NCBI GenBank assembly: GCA_001184205.1
Contig: LBMP01000005.1
Coordinates: 124,001 to 188,000 of the forward strand
Source of the DNA: Desulfocarbo indianensis
GTDB taxonomy: Bacteria; Desulfobacterota; Desulfarculia; Desulfarculales; Desulfarculaceae
Direction of reading: 5' to 3'
Length of the DNA: 64,000 nucleotides
The translations under genes were made by a program, and so were the position numbers. The notes beneath the pieces were generated by a model. It ran no database searches and was not told where the DNA came from. It saw only the letters and a list, made by a program, of their open reading frames with translations. Shown in pieces: positions 53,432-61,576 of this stretch. How positions within the stretch are numbered: the first letter of the stretch is position 1; every line of letters begins with the position of its first letter.

Positions 53432-54330
53432 AGCGCGATATCGCCCTTTTGGAGCCGCCGCCTTTCCCAGGCGGCCAAACGGGGCTCAAGGGCATAGGCC
53501 AAGGGCTCAATCCAGTCGGCGGCCACCGCGTCTCTCTTCAGCCAGTAGCCATGCTTGCCAAGGTAATACAGCAGCCCCTTGAGATGGCTCAAGGCGGTGC
53601 GGGAGAAGGGCCGGCGGTGGGTGGTCTGCCGGGTGTGATGCAAGACGCTTAAAAAAGGATAATAGACCACCGCCCGTCCCGCCTTCCAAGCGCGCAGGCA
53701 ATAGTCGACATCTTCGGGCGCGTAGAAAATCCGTTCATCCAGGGGGCCGACCCTTTCGAAAAGCTCGCGGCGGAAAAACCAGCAACAGCTTATGGCCGTG
53801 TGCACGCAGGCCAGGCGGGCAAAGGGGAAATCCGGATACCAATCGTGATTGATGGTCGGCTTGCGCAGGAGCACGCCGGGAATCTTCAGCAGCTTGTCGC
53901 CCAGGGTGGGCAGCAGTTTCACCGAATCATAGGTGCGGCCATCGGGCAGCAGGATGCGGGGCCCCACGATGCCGATCTCCGGCATCTCGGCCAAGAGGTC
54001 GGCCAGGGGCAACAGGCTCTGCTCCAAGATTTCCGCGTCCGAATCCATGACGCAGATCAGTTCCCCCCTGGCCGCGCGCAGGGCCAGGTTGCGGGATATC
54101 GTGGTGCCGGCGTTGCGCGGCAGGGAGAAAACCCGCAAGCGGTCGCCCAACGCCTCGGCAAAGGCCGCCAGGACCGCAGGCGCGTGGTCTTGGGAGTGGT
54201 TGTCCACCACCAGGATTTCGTAATCCCAACCCGCCCGCCTGGCCGACAAGGCGGCCGAGGCCAGGGCCTTGGGCAGGCGCGCCGCGTCGTTGTAGGTGAT
54301 GATGACGAAACTGATGTCGCGGCCCGCCAT
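53428..54330 (-). CDS. Glycosyltransferase family 2
   Basis: The 300-residue GT-A glycosyltransferase begins ISFVIITYNDA and has ILVVDNHSQD, the DxD motif as VMDSDAEIL (about 96-99), GIVGPRILLPDG and APEDVDYCLRAWK. It is cytoplasmic and probably membrane-associated through its C-terminus, adding a sugar to a lipid-linked acceptor such as rhamnose or mannose. It lies 2 nt after the GT4 gene at 54333 (minus strand) and is convergent with the EEP gene. Confidence 0.91.
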   Translation of the reverse strand: MAGRDISFVIITYNDAARLPKALASAALSARRAGWDYEILVVDNHSQDHAPAVLAAFAEALGDRLRVFSLPRNAGTTISRNLALRAARGELICVMDSDAEILEQSLLPLADLLAEMPEIGIVGPRILLPDGRTYDSVKLLPTLGDKLLKIPGVLLRKPTINHDWYPDFPFARLACVHTAISCCWFFRRELFERVGPLDERIFYAPEDVDYCLRAWKAGRAVVYYPFLSVLHHTRQTTHRRPFSRTALSHLKGLLYYLGKHGYWLKRDAVAADWIEPLAYALEPRLAAWERRRLQKGDIAL

Positions 54331-54332
54331 CT

Positions 54333-55451
54333 CTAGGCCCTCCCGCCGGCCAGCTCGCGGTATAGCGCGGCATAGGCGCTTAGCATGGCGTCCAGGCTGA
54401 AGCGCTCCAGCACCCTGATCCGCCCCCGCATGCCCATGCGGCGGGCCGCTCCCTGGTCGGCCAATATCTCATGCAGCGCGGCGGCCAAATCCCGCGGCTG
54501 GCGCGAGCTCACCAAAAGGCCGCAACCGCCGTGCTCCACCACCTCCGGCGCGCCGCCCACCGCCGTGGAGACCACGGGCAAGCCGCAGGACATGGCCTCC
54601 AGCATGGCCATGGGCACGCCCTCGGAAAGCGAGCTGAGCGCGAAGACGTCCGCCGCGTTCAACAACTCCGGCACCTCGCGGCGCTCGCCCAAGAAAAACG
54701 CGGACTCCGCCAAACCCAGCCGGCCGGCCAAATCCGCCAGGCCTTGCCGCTCCCTGCCGTCGCCCACCAACAGCAGGCATGCGTCCATACCGCCAGCGCG
54801 CAAGGAGGCGATCGCCCTCAGCAGCAAGGCGTAATCCTTTTCCGGAGCCAAGCGCCCCACGCTTATCACCGTTGGCCTGCCGGGTTCGATGCCCAGCCGC
54901 CCGCGCCATCTGACCCTGGCCTCCCGGTCCGGCGCGAATACGCGGGTGTCCACACCGTTGTAGATCAAGGTGAGGCGCGCGGCCGGCAGGCGGTCGTTGT
55001 GCCGGGCCATGGCCAGCACCTTGCCGCCCACGCACACCGTGCGCCGGCACAGCCAGCCGGCGGCGCGCCGCAGCCACACGCCCTTGGGGCCGGCGCCAAA
55101 GCTCAGGCCGTGGCGGGTGCACACGGCGGGCCTGGCCGACAGGCGGCCAGCCAGGCCGGCGTACAGGCCCGCGCCCTCGTTGTGGCCGTGAATCACGTCC
55201 GCGCCCATGCTCTTGGCCAAGCTCACGAGGCGCGGCGCGGTCCGCCAATCCAAGCCCTCGCGCTTGGCCAAGCCGCGCCAATGCCCGCCCAGGTTCAGCA
55301 ATTCCCGGGCCAGGCCGCCGCCGGGCCCCAGGGTGGCCACCCAACTGGCAAAGCCGTGCTCCCGGCCCCGGCGCGCCATCTCCAAAATGATGCGCTCCAG
55401 GCCGCCGGTATTCAGCGTATGGCAAACGTGCAAGACCTTCAGTTCCCGCAT
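54333..55451 (-). CDS. Glycosyltransferase family 4 (GT-B)
   Basis: The 372-residue GT-B enzyme begins LKVLHVCHTLNTGGLERIIL (nucleotide/acceptor N-domain). The C-domain has VISVGRLAPEKDYALLLRAI, LLVGDGRERQGL and the Glu-rich SLSEGVPMAMLEAMSCGLPV. It retains alpha-linked sugar transfer. The ATG at 55451 has GAGGGG about 9 nt upstream; an earlier ATG 9 nt before and a longer frame are less well placed. It forms a two-gene minus-strand pair with the GT2. Confidence 0.93.
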   Translation of the reverse strand: MRELKVLHVCHTLNTGGLERIILEMARRGREHGFASWVATLGPGGGLARELLNLGGHWRGLAKREGLDWRTAPRLVSLAKSMGADVIHGHNEGAGLYAGLAGRLSARPAVCTRHGLSFGAGPKGVWLRRAAGWLCRRTVCVGGKVLAMARHNDRLPAARLTLIYNGVDTRVFAPDREARVRWRGRLGIEPGRPTVISVGRLAPEKDYALLLRAIASLRAGGMDACLLLVGDGRERQGLADLAGRLGLAESAFFLGERREVPELLNAADVFALSSLSEGVPMAMLEAMSCGLPVVSTAVGGAPEVVEHGGCGLLVSSRQPRDLAAALHEILADQGAARRMGMRGRIRVLERFSLDAMLSAYAALYRELAGGRA

Positions 55452-55542
55452 GGACGGCATTCCCCTCACTGGCGTTGGGCCTGCTTCAACAAATAGGCCT
55501 TTGCCGGCCGGCTTGTCAACCAAAGCCGCGCGGCCCGGCCTG

Positions 55543-55551
55543 TGCTAAAAT
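55543..55551 (+). promoter_or_regulatory. Extended -10 box just before the GT4 start
   Basis: TGTGCTAAAAT includes TGCTAAAAT (55543-55551), a near-perfect extended -10. It is only 8 nt before the ATG at 55560, so a transcript starting there would be leaderless. No matching -35 at 17 bp was found. Confidence 0.45.
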
Positions 55552-55559
55552 TTAAAGCC

Positions 55560-56741
55560 ATGAACCGCGCGCGCCACAACTCCATCGATCCCCGAACCCG
55601 TCTCAGAGTGTTGGCCCTGGCCAGCCTGTGGCCCAGCCGTTTCGCGCCCAGCCAGGGCATCTTCAATTTTCAACGCTTCAGCGCCTTGGCCCAGTTGGCG
55701 GATATGGCCCTGGTGTCGCCGGTGCCTTTCCCCCAGCTTTGGCGACGTCCCCCAGGCCGCCCGCCCCAGGATCCCTTTCCGGTGCGGCGGCCGGTTTTTT
55801 GGTATCCGCCGCGCCTGGGACGCGGCCTGCACGGCAGGCTCATGCTGGCCTGTTCCTGGCCTGCCCTGCGCGCCCTGGCCCGTGACTCGCGCCCCCAGGT
55901 TTTCCTGGCCAACTGGGCCTATCCCGACGGCTGGGCGGGAGTGCGGGCCGCCGGCCGCCTGGGCCTGCCCGCGGTGCTGCAAATCCTGGGCAGCGATCTG
56001 AACTATCTGGCCAACGACAAGGCGCGCCTGCCCTATATCATGCAGGCCCTTTCCGGCGCGGCGCACGTCACCACGGTGAGCGCGGCCTTGCGGGAAAAAG
56101 CCATCTCCCTGGGCGTTCCGCCGGGCAAGGTCACGGTGCTGCCCAACGGGGTCAACTCCGATCTGTTCCATCCCAGGGACAAGCTCCTGGCCCGCGGCCG
56201 TTTGGGCCTGCCGGGCGACGGACGGCTGGTGCTGTTCGTGGGGAACCTGACGCCGGAAAAAGGCCCGGAGGTAATTATACGGGCTTTGTCCCTGCTGCCC
56301 CCCGGGGTGCGGCTGATCATGCTGGGCGCCGGCCCCTTGGCCGGGCGCTTGCGTGATATGGCCGGCCGGCTGGGCTTGGCGGGCCGCATCCATTGGCCGG
56401 GCCCGACCCCGCACGCCAAGGTGGCGGATTACATGGCCGCCTGCGATTGCCTGGCCCTGCCCAGCCTGCGCGAGGGCGAACCCAACGCGGTGCTGGAGGC
56501 CCTGGCCTCGGGCCGGCCGGTGGCGGCCTCCAGGGTGGGCGGAGTCCCCGCCCTGGTGCGCGACGGAGCGCAAGGCTGGCTGGCCGACCCCGGCGACCAC
56601 GGGTCCCTGGTCCAAGCCCTGACAAAGGTCTTGGCGCAAAGCTGGAATCCCCAGGATTTGGCCGCCAGCGTGGCCCAGCGAACCTGGCGGGCCAACGCCA
56701 GCCAATTGCACGGCATCCTGAGCCAGGTCCGCGGATCATAG
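55560..56741 (+). CDS. Glycosyltransferase family 4 (GT-B), possibly leaderless
   Basis: The 393-residue GT-B enzyme begins LRVLALASLWPSRFAPSQGI; the N-domain has FLANWAYPDGWAG and AAHVTTVSAALREKA. The C-domain has VTVLPNGVNSDLFHP, LFVGNLTPEKGPEVIIRALS and LPSLREGEPNAVLEALASGR. It is a retaining sugar transferase; specificity is unknown. It starts 109 nt from the divergent GT4 gene. An ATG at 55560 is preferred to an upstream GTG, which lies inside the -10 box. Confidence 0.92.
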   Translation: MNRARHNSIDPRTRLRVLALASLWPSRFAPSQGIFNFQRFSALAQLADMALVSPVPFPQLWRRPPGRPPQDPFPVRRPVFWYPPRLGRGLHGRLMLACSWPALRALARDSRPQVFLANWAYPDGWAGVRAAGRLGLPAVLQILGSDLNYLANDKARLPYIMQALSGAAHVTTVSAALREKAISLGVPPGKVTVLPNGVNSDLFHPRDKLLARGRLGLPGDGRLVLFVGNLTPEKGPEVIIRALSLLPPGVRLIMLGAGPLAGRLRDMAGRLGLAGRIHWPGPTPHAKVADYMAACDCLALPSLREGEPNAVLEALASGRPVAASRVGGVPALVRDGAQGWLADPGDHGSLVQALTKVLAQSWNPQDLAASVAQRTWRANASQLHGILSQVRGS

Positions 56742-56743
56742 CC

Positions 56744-58021
56744 ATGCGCCGCTTTCTGCTCATCAGCTACGTGTTCCCCCCGGCCGGCGGCGCGGGCGTG
56801 CAGCGGGCGCTCAAGCTCGTCAAATACATCGGGCGTCACGGCTGGCAGCCGGTGGTGGTCACCCCCCGCACCGCTTCGGCTCCGGTGCGCGATTCCTCCT
56901 ATGCCAGGGACCTGCCGCCCGGCTTGACAGTTTGCCGCCTGCCCAGCCTGGAGCCCGGCGCGCTGAGCCAAGGCCAGGAGGGCAAGCCGGGGGGAGCTTC
57001 CACCGCCGCCGCCAGCGCCATGCAGTGGCTCAAGCGCCGGGGCGTGGAGGCCCTGTTCCCGGACCGTCACGTGCTCTGGCTGGCCACCGCCTTGCCCGGA
57101 GCCTTGTCCGCCGCCCGCCGGCATAAAGTGGAAGCCGTGCTGGTGACGGGTCCGCCCTTTTCCAGCTTCATCTTGGGCCGCGCGGTGGCGGCTTCCGCCG
57201 GCCTGCCGCTGATCCTGGATTTCCGCGATGACTGGAGCGGGTTCTTCACCAAGGGCTTCAAGGCCCATGGCGGCGGCCCGCATTGGAAGCGGGCGGTGCT
57301 CGGCCTGGAGAGCCGGCTGGTGCGCGCGGCCAGCCGGGTGGTGGCCACCACGCCGGCCCTGCGCGATCGCCTGCGATTCCTGCATGGCGGCCCCGCGGCC
57401 AAGTATGTCTGGATTCCCAACGGCTATGACCCTGATGATTACCGCTTCCTCGATCAAGCGCCCAGCCATGGCCCGCCCCAAGGCGAAGTCTTGCGCCTGC
57501 TCTACGCGGGGACCGTGTTCGAGTCACACCCGCTGCAAGACCTTTGGGACGGAGCCGCCCTGCTGACGCCCGCGGAACGGGAGCGGCTGCTGGTGGAGAT
57601 CATGGGCAGGGCCGTGCCGGGATCGGTGGTGGACCCCGGCCTGGCCGGGCTGCAAGTGCGCGCCCTGCCCTATATGCCCCATGGCCAAGCGCTGCGGCGC
57701 ATGGCCGGCGCCCACGCCCTGGTCATGACCCTGGCCGGCATTCCCGGCCTGGAGCGCATGGTGCCCGCCAAGTTGTTCGAGCACCTGGCCCTGCGCCGCC
57801 ACACCCTGGCCATCGCGCCGCCCGGCGCGGCCACCGCCATCGTGGAGGCCTGCTCCGCCGGCCGCTGGCTGCCGCCCGGCGACGCCCAGGGCGTGGCCCA
57901 GGTCCTGCGCCAGTGGCTGGCCTCTCCGCCGGGCGAGCTGGGGCCGCCGCCGCCGCTTTTCAACCGCGCCAACCTGGCGGGTCGCTGGGCCGCCGTTTTG
58001 GAGGAGGCGCTCGCTTGCTGA
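56744..58021 (+). CDS. Glycosyltransferase family 4-like protein
   Basis: The 425-residue GT-B protein begins RFLLISYVFPPAGGAGVQRA, the WcaI/GT4-type N-domain, with RSASAPVRDSSYARDL and LILDFRDDWSGFF. The C-domain has YVWIPNGYDPDDYRF, RLLYAGTVFES and GIPGLERMVPAKLFEHLAL. Specificity is unknown. The ATG is 2 nt after the previous stop; no strong SD. The next gene (AEC transporter) overlaps its 3' end by 7 nt. Confidence 0.9.
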   Translation: MRRFLLISYVFPPAGGAGVQRALKLVKYIGRHGWQPVVVTPRTASAPVRDSSYARDLPPGLTVCRLPSLEPGALSQGQEGKPGGASTAAASAMQWLKRRGVEALFPDRHVLWLATALPGALSAARRHKVEAVLVTGPPFSSFILGRAVAASAGLPLILDFRDDWSGFFTKGFKAHGGGPHWKRAVLGLESRLVRAASRVVATTPALRDRLRFLHGGPAAKYVWIPNGYDPDDYRFLDQAPSHGPPQGEVLRLLYAGTVFESHPLQDLWDGAALLTPAERERLLVEIMGRAVPGSVVDPGLAGLQVRALPYMPHGQALRRMAGAHALVMTLAGIPGLERMVPAKLFEHLALRRHTLAIAPPGAATAIVEACSAGRWLPPGDAQGVAQVLRQWLASPPGELGPPPPLFNRANLAGRWAAVLEEALAC

Positions 58022-58968
58022 TCCTCTTGAAGATAATCCCCCTCTTCCTGGTGATGGCGGTGGGCTTCGCCGGAGCGCGCCGCGGCTTTTTCCCGCCGGG
58101 CTTCGTGGGGCCGGCCAACCGCTTGGCCTACTTCCTGGCCATTCCGGCCTTGATCCTGCGCGCCGTGGCCCACGCCCCCCTGGCCGAATCCTTGCGGCCC
58201 TTGCCGACCCTATTGGCCGTGGCCGCCCTGCTGCTGGGATGGGGGCTGGCCCTCTTGGCCGCGCAGAGGCTGCCCTTTGCCAAGGAGTCTCCCAAGCCCT
58301 ATAAGGCTTCCTGGGTGCAATGCTCCATCCACGGCAATCAAGGGCTGATGGGCTTGGCCGTGGTCTTTTACGCCTTGGGGCAGCCGGGCTTGGCTTCGGC
58401 GGGCCTCATCGCCACCGGCATCATCATCACCCAAAACCTTTTGTCGGTGATCACCTTGACCCGCTGGGGCGACCGGCGGCAAGACGGCGGGGAGAATGCG
58501 CAGGGCGCGGGAGAAGTCTCCTACTTCAAAACCCTGGCGCTGAACCCGATCATTTTAGTGACCGTGCTGGGTCTGGCCTTGGCCCTGGCCGAGATCAGGC
58601 TGCCGGATTTTCTGGACCGCACCTTGGAGATATTGGCCGGGCTGGGCATGCCATTGGCCCTGCTCATAGTGGGAGCCAGGCTGTCGGAGACCCGCATGGG
58701 CGGCGCCTGGACCGGCCTCATGGTCATGCAGACTTTGAAGCTCATGGCCATTCCGGCCCTGGGGATGCTCCTCTTGTGGATATGCGGCGTGGAGGCCCTG
58801 CCCATGGCGGTGGCGGTGGTGCTCTTGTCATCGCCCACCGCGACCCTCACCGTCATCATGGCCGATCAAATGGGGGGAGACGCCCCCTTGAGTTCCCAGG
58901 CCATCAGCGCCAGCCACGCCCTCAGCGTGCTAAGCTATTCCTTCTGGCTCTGGCTGCTCATCCCCTGA
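58015..58968 (+). CDS. AEC-family (auxin efflux carrier-like) transporter
   Basis: The 317-residue membrane protein has ten TM helices in two halves (IPLFLVMAVGFAGARRGFFP ... NPIILVTVLGLALALAEI). Features of AEC permeases are the helix-break regions QCSIHGNQGLMGLA and SSPTATLTVIMADQMGGDA. AEC proteins export or import carboxylates. Start is TTG with GGAGGAGG 9 nt upstream, overlapping the GT4 gene, so it is coupled to it. The role in an EPS operon is not obvious. The 3' end overlaps the convergent GGDEF-TPR gene by 39 nt. Confidence 0.86.
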   Translation: MLILLKIIPLFLVMAVGFAGARRGFFPPGFVGPANRLAYFLAIPALILRAVAHAPLAESLRPLPTLLAVAALLLGWGLALLAAQRLPFAKESPKPYKASWVQCSIHGNQGLMGLAVVFYALGQPGLASAGLIATGIIITQNLLSVITLTRWGDRRQDGGENAQGAGEVSYFKTLALNPIILVTVLGLALALAEIRLPDFLDRTLEILAGLGMPLALLIVGARLSETRMGGAWTGLMVMQTLKLMAIPALGMLLLWICGVEALPMAVAVVLLSSPTATLTVIMADQMGGDAPLSSQAISASHALSVLSYSFWLWLLIP

Positions 58969-61560
58969 TTCATCCGGGTCCTGGCTCTTTCGCGCTGCCG
59001 AGTCGTCCAACTCGGCCAGCCCCAGGCGGGCCTCTTCCAGATTGGGCTCCAGGGAAAGCGCCCTGATGTATTCGTCGCGGGCGGCGGCGACTTCACCCCG
59101 CGCCGCCTGCAACCGGGCCAGTTGCAGGGCCAGGAACGGATCATGGGGATGCAGGGCCACGGCTTCGCCCAGGAGGGATGCCGCTTCCTCGAAACGCCGC
59201 AACGAATTGAGCACGCTGGCCACTATGCGCAGATGGCGGGCCGCGCCCGGCTCCAGCTCCCTGGCCTTGCGCGCCAGGGAAAGCGCGATCTCCAGGTTGG
59301 CGTTGCGGTGCAGATACATTTCAGCCAGGCTGGCCAGGGCGGCGGCGTCGCCGGGATTGACCTTCACCGCCTTGTGGAAGGCCTCCTCGGCCTCGCTCAA
59401 CCGGCCGGCCGCGGCCAGGGCCTCGCCCAGATGCCGGTGCACCGCGGGCCGGCACTCCTGGCGCTGGGAGGCCCTGGTGAAGAGATCCAGGGCCTCGGTC
59501 AGGCGGCCCTCGCCCTGGGCCAGGCGTCCCAGTTGGAACAAGGTGTCGGCGTGTTCCGGCTGCAACTCCAGGCTGGCTTCCAGGCGCTGGCGGGCTTCCG
59601 ACAGGCGGCCCTGGGCCATCAAGGCGTAGCCCAGGTTATAGTGCGCCATGAAATCCTGGCTGGCCGCCTGCAAGGCGCGCTCGAAATAAGCCATGGCCTT
59701 GTCCATCTGGCCGAGATGGCCATAGCACACGCCGAGAGAGTTGAGCAGGTTGGGCTCCTCCGGGGTGAGGCCCAGGCCGCGCTCGTATTCGGCCACCGCC
59801 TCGCTTATGCGCCCCTGGGCGAAAAGCGCGTCGCCGGAGATATTCAGGCTCACCGCGTCGAACGCCACCGCCGAGCCCGGCTCCAGGAAGCCCGCGTGCA
59901 CCAGGGCCTTGGCCGCGTTGTCCAGGGCGTCGGCCTCCTGGAAGCCCTGGCAGGGATGCACCGCGATGCCGGCGCGCAGAGCCCGTTGGGTGGCGCCGGC
60001 CAGGCGTTGGATAAGCTCCTCGGCCCGCTTCCGGGCCTGCTCGGCGTCGGCCCCCGGCAAAAGCGCGGCCAGGCTGTCCGGGGCGAAGCGGCCCAACAGC
60101 GCGCCCTCGCCCAAGACCTGCCGCGCCGCCGCCGCCAGGGTTTTCATGAGCGCGTCGGCCCCCACCCGGCCCACCTCCTCGCGCATGCCTTCAAGGCCTT
60201 CCACTCTTACGATGATCGCCGCGAAGGCGTCCTCGCAGGAGCAAAGGGCCGCAAACATCGCCATGAAAGAGCGGTGGCAGGCCAGGCCGGTGACCTCGTC
60301 CAGGACCACCCGCAGGCTTTGGCCGCAGACCTCCAGCAGTTCCTCGCCGCCGGGCTCCCCGGCGGAATCGTCCTCCGCGCTTCCCCGGCGCAGGCGATCG
60401 CCGGGCCGCAGGGTCCAGGTGGGATCGTGCAGGGCCACCACCTCGGCCACCGCCTCTTCCTCGGAGACGCTGACCACCACGATCTCGGCCCTGCCCGAGC
60501 GGCGGTTCTCCTTGACCCCGTTCTCGCCGCCCTGCGGCTCCAGGCCCGATACCACCTGGAAGCGCTCGCCCTCGCAGAGGCCGTGCAAGCGACCCAAATC
60601 CAGGCGCACCCGGTCCATGGGCATGACCTCGGTGATGCGGCAGGCCTTGTCCACGATCTCGCCGAAAAATAATAGCTCGTCCAACCCCACCCTGACGGCG
60701 CAGGCCAGGGCCCGCAAGGCCCGGCCCTTGAAAACCGCCGCCGCCTCGGTGGCCAGCCCTCCCGCCTGATAGGCGCTGGCGTCCGCCGCCGCCGCGGCCA
60801 TGCGCAGGGCCGGATGCCACTGGCCGCCGTCGGGCCGCGGCATTTCCAGGCCCTTGGCGGCCCGCCGCAGATAGTTGGCCGCCTCGTGGGCCACGCCGGC
60901 GCCTCCCTCTAAAAGCAGCAGGAAAGCGTTGCCCGCCCTGGCCACGGCCAGGGGGGCGGCCACCTCCTCGAACAGCTTGCGGGTCAGTTCCTGGAACACC
61001 TGGTCCCGGAAGCGCCGTCCGTAGCGGTCCAGGAGGGCGTTCATGCCCTCGGCCTCCACCGCCAAAAGGGTGAGGCCCTTTTCTCCCCGCTGGCGATCCA
61101 GGGCCGGCCGGCCGCGCACCTTGGCCGGGGTTAGCGAGGCCAGCGCCTTGGTGAGTTCCTCGTCCATGGCCGCCTCGTTCATGAGGCCGGTCACCGAATC
61201 GGTTTCCGCGGCCAGGCGCAGGCGCACCATGTCGAGAGCGGTCTCCACCAGGGCCGACAAAAAGCCGGCCACCTGGGGCGCCAGTTGTTCGGCCCTCACG
61301 CCCCAGATCACCAAAAGGCCCAGGGCCGGCCCGTTGGTCTGCAGCGGCAGCACCAGGCGGCCGGCCCGCTCGTCGAACACGGCCCGGCCCCTGGCCACCG
61401 CCCTGGCCAGGGGATCGCTGGAATCGGCATCAGCCTGGGGCGAGGGCAAAAGATCCACCCGCCCGCTTTCCAGGGCCCGGCGGAAGGGCGGCTTTAATAT
61501 CTCTTCGAAGCGCAGCAAGTCCTGATAGGTCAACTCTCGGTCGGGGTTCTCGGCGGGCAA
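58930..61560 (-). CDS. Double degenerate GGDEF - TPR protein
   Basis: The 876-residue cytoplasmic protein has two GGDEF-like domains. The first (about 120-260) has TDSVTGLMNEAAMDEEL, and the signature spot reads RAGNAFLLLLEG. The second (about 425-570) has LDEVTGLACHRSFMAMF and the signature spot GRFAPDSLAALL. Neither keeps GGDEF/GGEEF, so both should be inactive as cyclases. About eight TPRs follow (about 590-855). The TTG at 61560 lies 5 nt after a perfect AGGAGG; an in-frame GTG inside that site was rejected. It follows selA by 16 nt. Confidence 0.84.
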   Translation of the reverse strand: MPAENPDRELTYQDLLRFEEILKPPFRRALESGRVDLLPSPQADADSSDPLARAVARGRAVFDERAGRLVLPLQTNGPALGLLVIWGVRAEQLAPQVAGFLSALVETALDMVRLRLAAETDSVTGLMNEAAMDEELTKALASLTPAKVRGRPALDRQRGEKGLTLLAVEAEGMNALLDRYGRRFRDQVFQELTRKLFEEVAAPLAVARAGNAFLLLLEGGAGVAHEAANYLRRAAKGLEMPRPDGGQWHPALRMAAAAADASAYQAGGLATEAAAVFKGRALRALACAVRVGLDELLFFGEIVDKACRITEVMPMDRVRLDLGRLHGLCEGERFQVVSGLEPQGGENGVKENRRSGRAEIVVVSVSEEEAVAEVVALHDPTWTLRPGDRLRRGSAEDDSAGEPGGEELLEVCGQSLRVVLDEVTGLACHRSFMAMFAALCSCEDAFAAIIVRVEGLEGMREEVGRVGADALMKTLAAAARQVLGEGALLGRFAPDSLAALLPGADAEQARKRAEELIQRLAGATQRALRAGIAVHPCQGFQEADALDNAAKALVHAGFLEPGSAVAFDAVSLNISGDALFAQGRISEAVAEYERGLGLTPEEPNLLNSLGVCYGHLGQMDKAMAYFERALQAASQDFMAHYNLGYALMAQGRLSEARQRLEASLELQPEHADTLFQLGRLAQGEGRLTEALDLFTRASQRQECRPAVHRHLGEALAAAGRLSEAEEAFHKAVKVNPGDAAALASLAEMYLHRNANLEIALSLARKARELEPGAARHLRIVASVLNSLRRFEEAASLLGEAVALHPHDPFLALQLARLQAARGEVAAARDEYIRALSLEPNLEEARLGLAELDDSAARKSQDPDESGDEQPEPEGIA

Positions 61561-61576
61561 GATCACCTCCTGCTTA

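Noticed and set aside
35835-58968. PEP-CTERM-tagged protein
   Set aside because: No product in the locus ends with a motif-TM-basic-tail arrangement; the beta-barrel ends YRW and the TPR protein ends without a TM.
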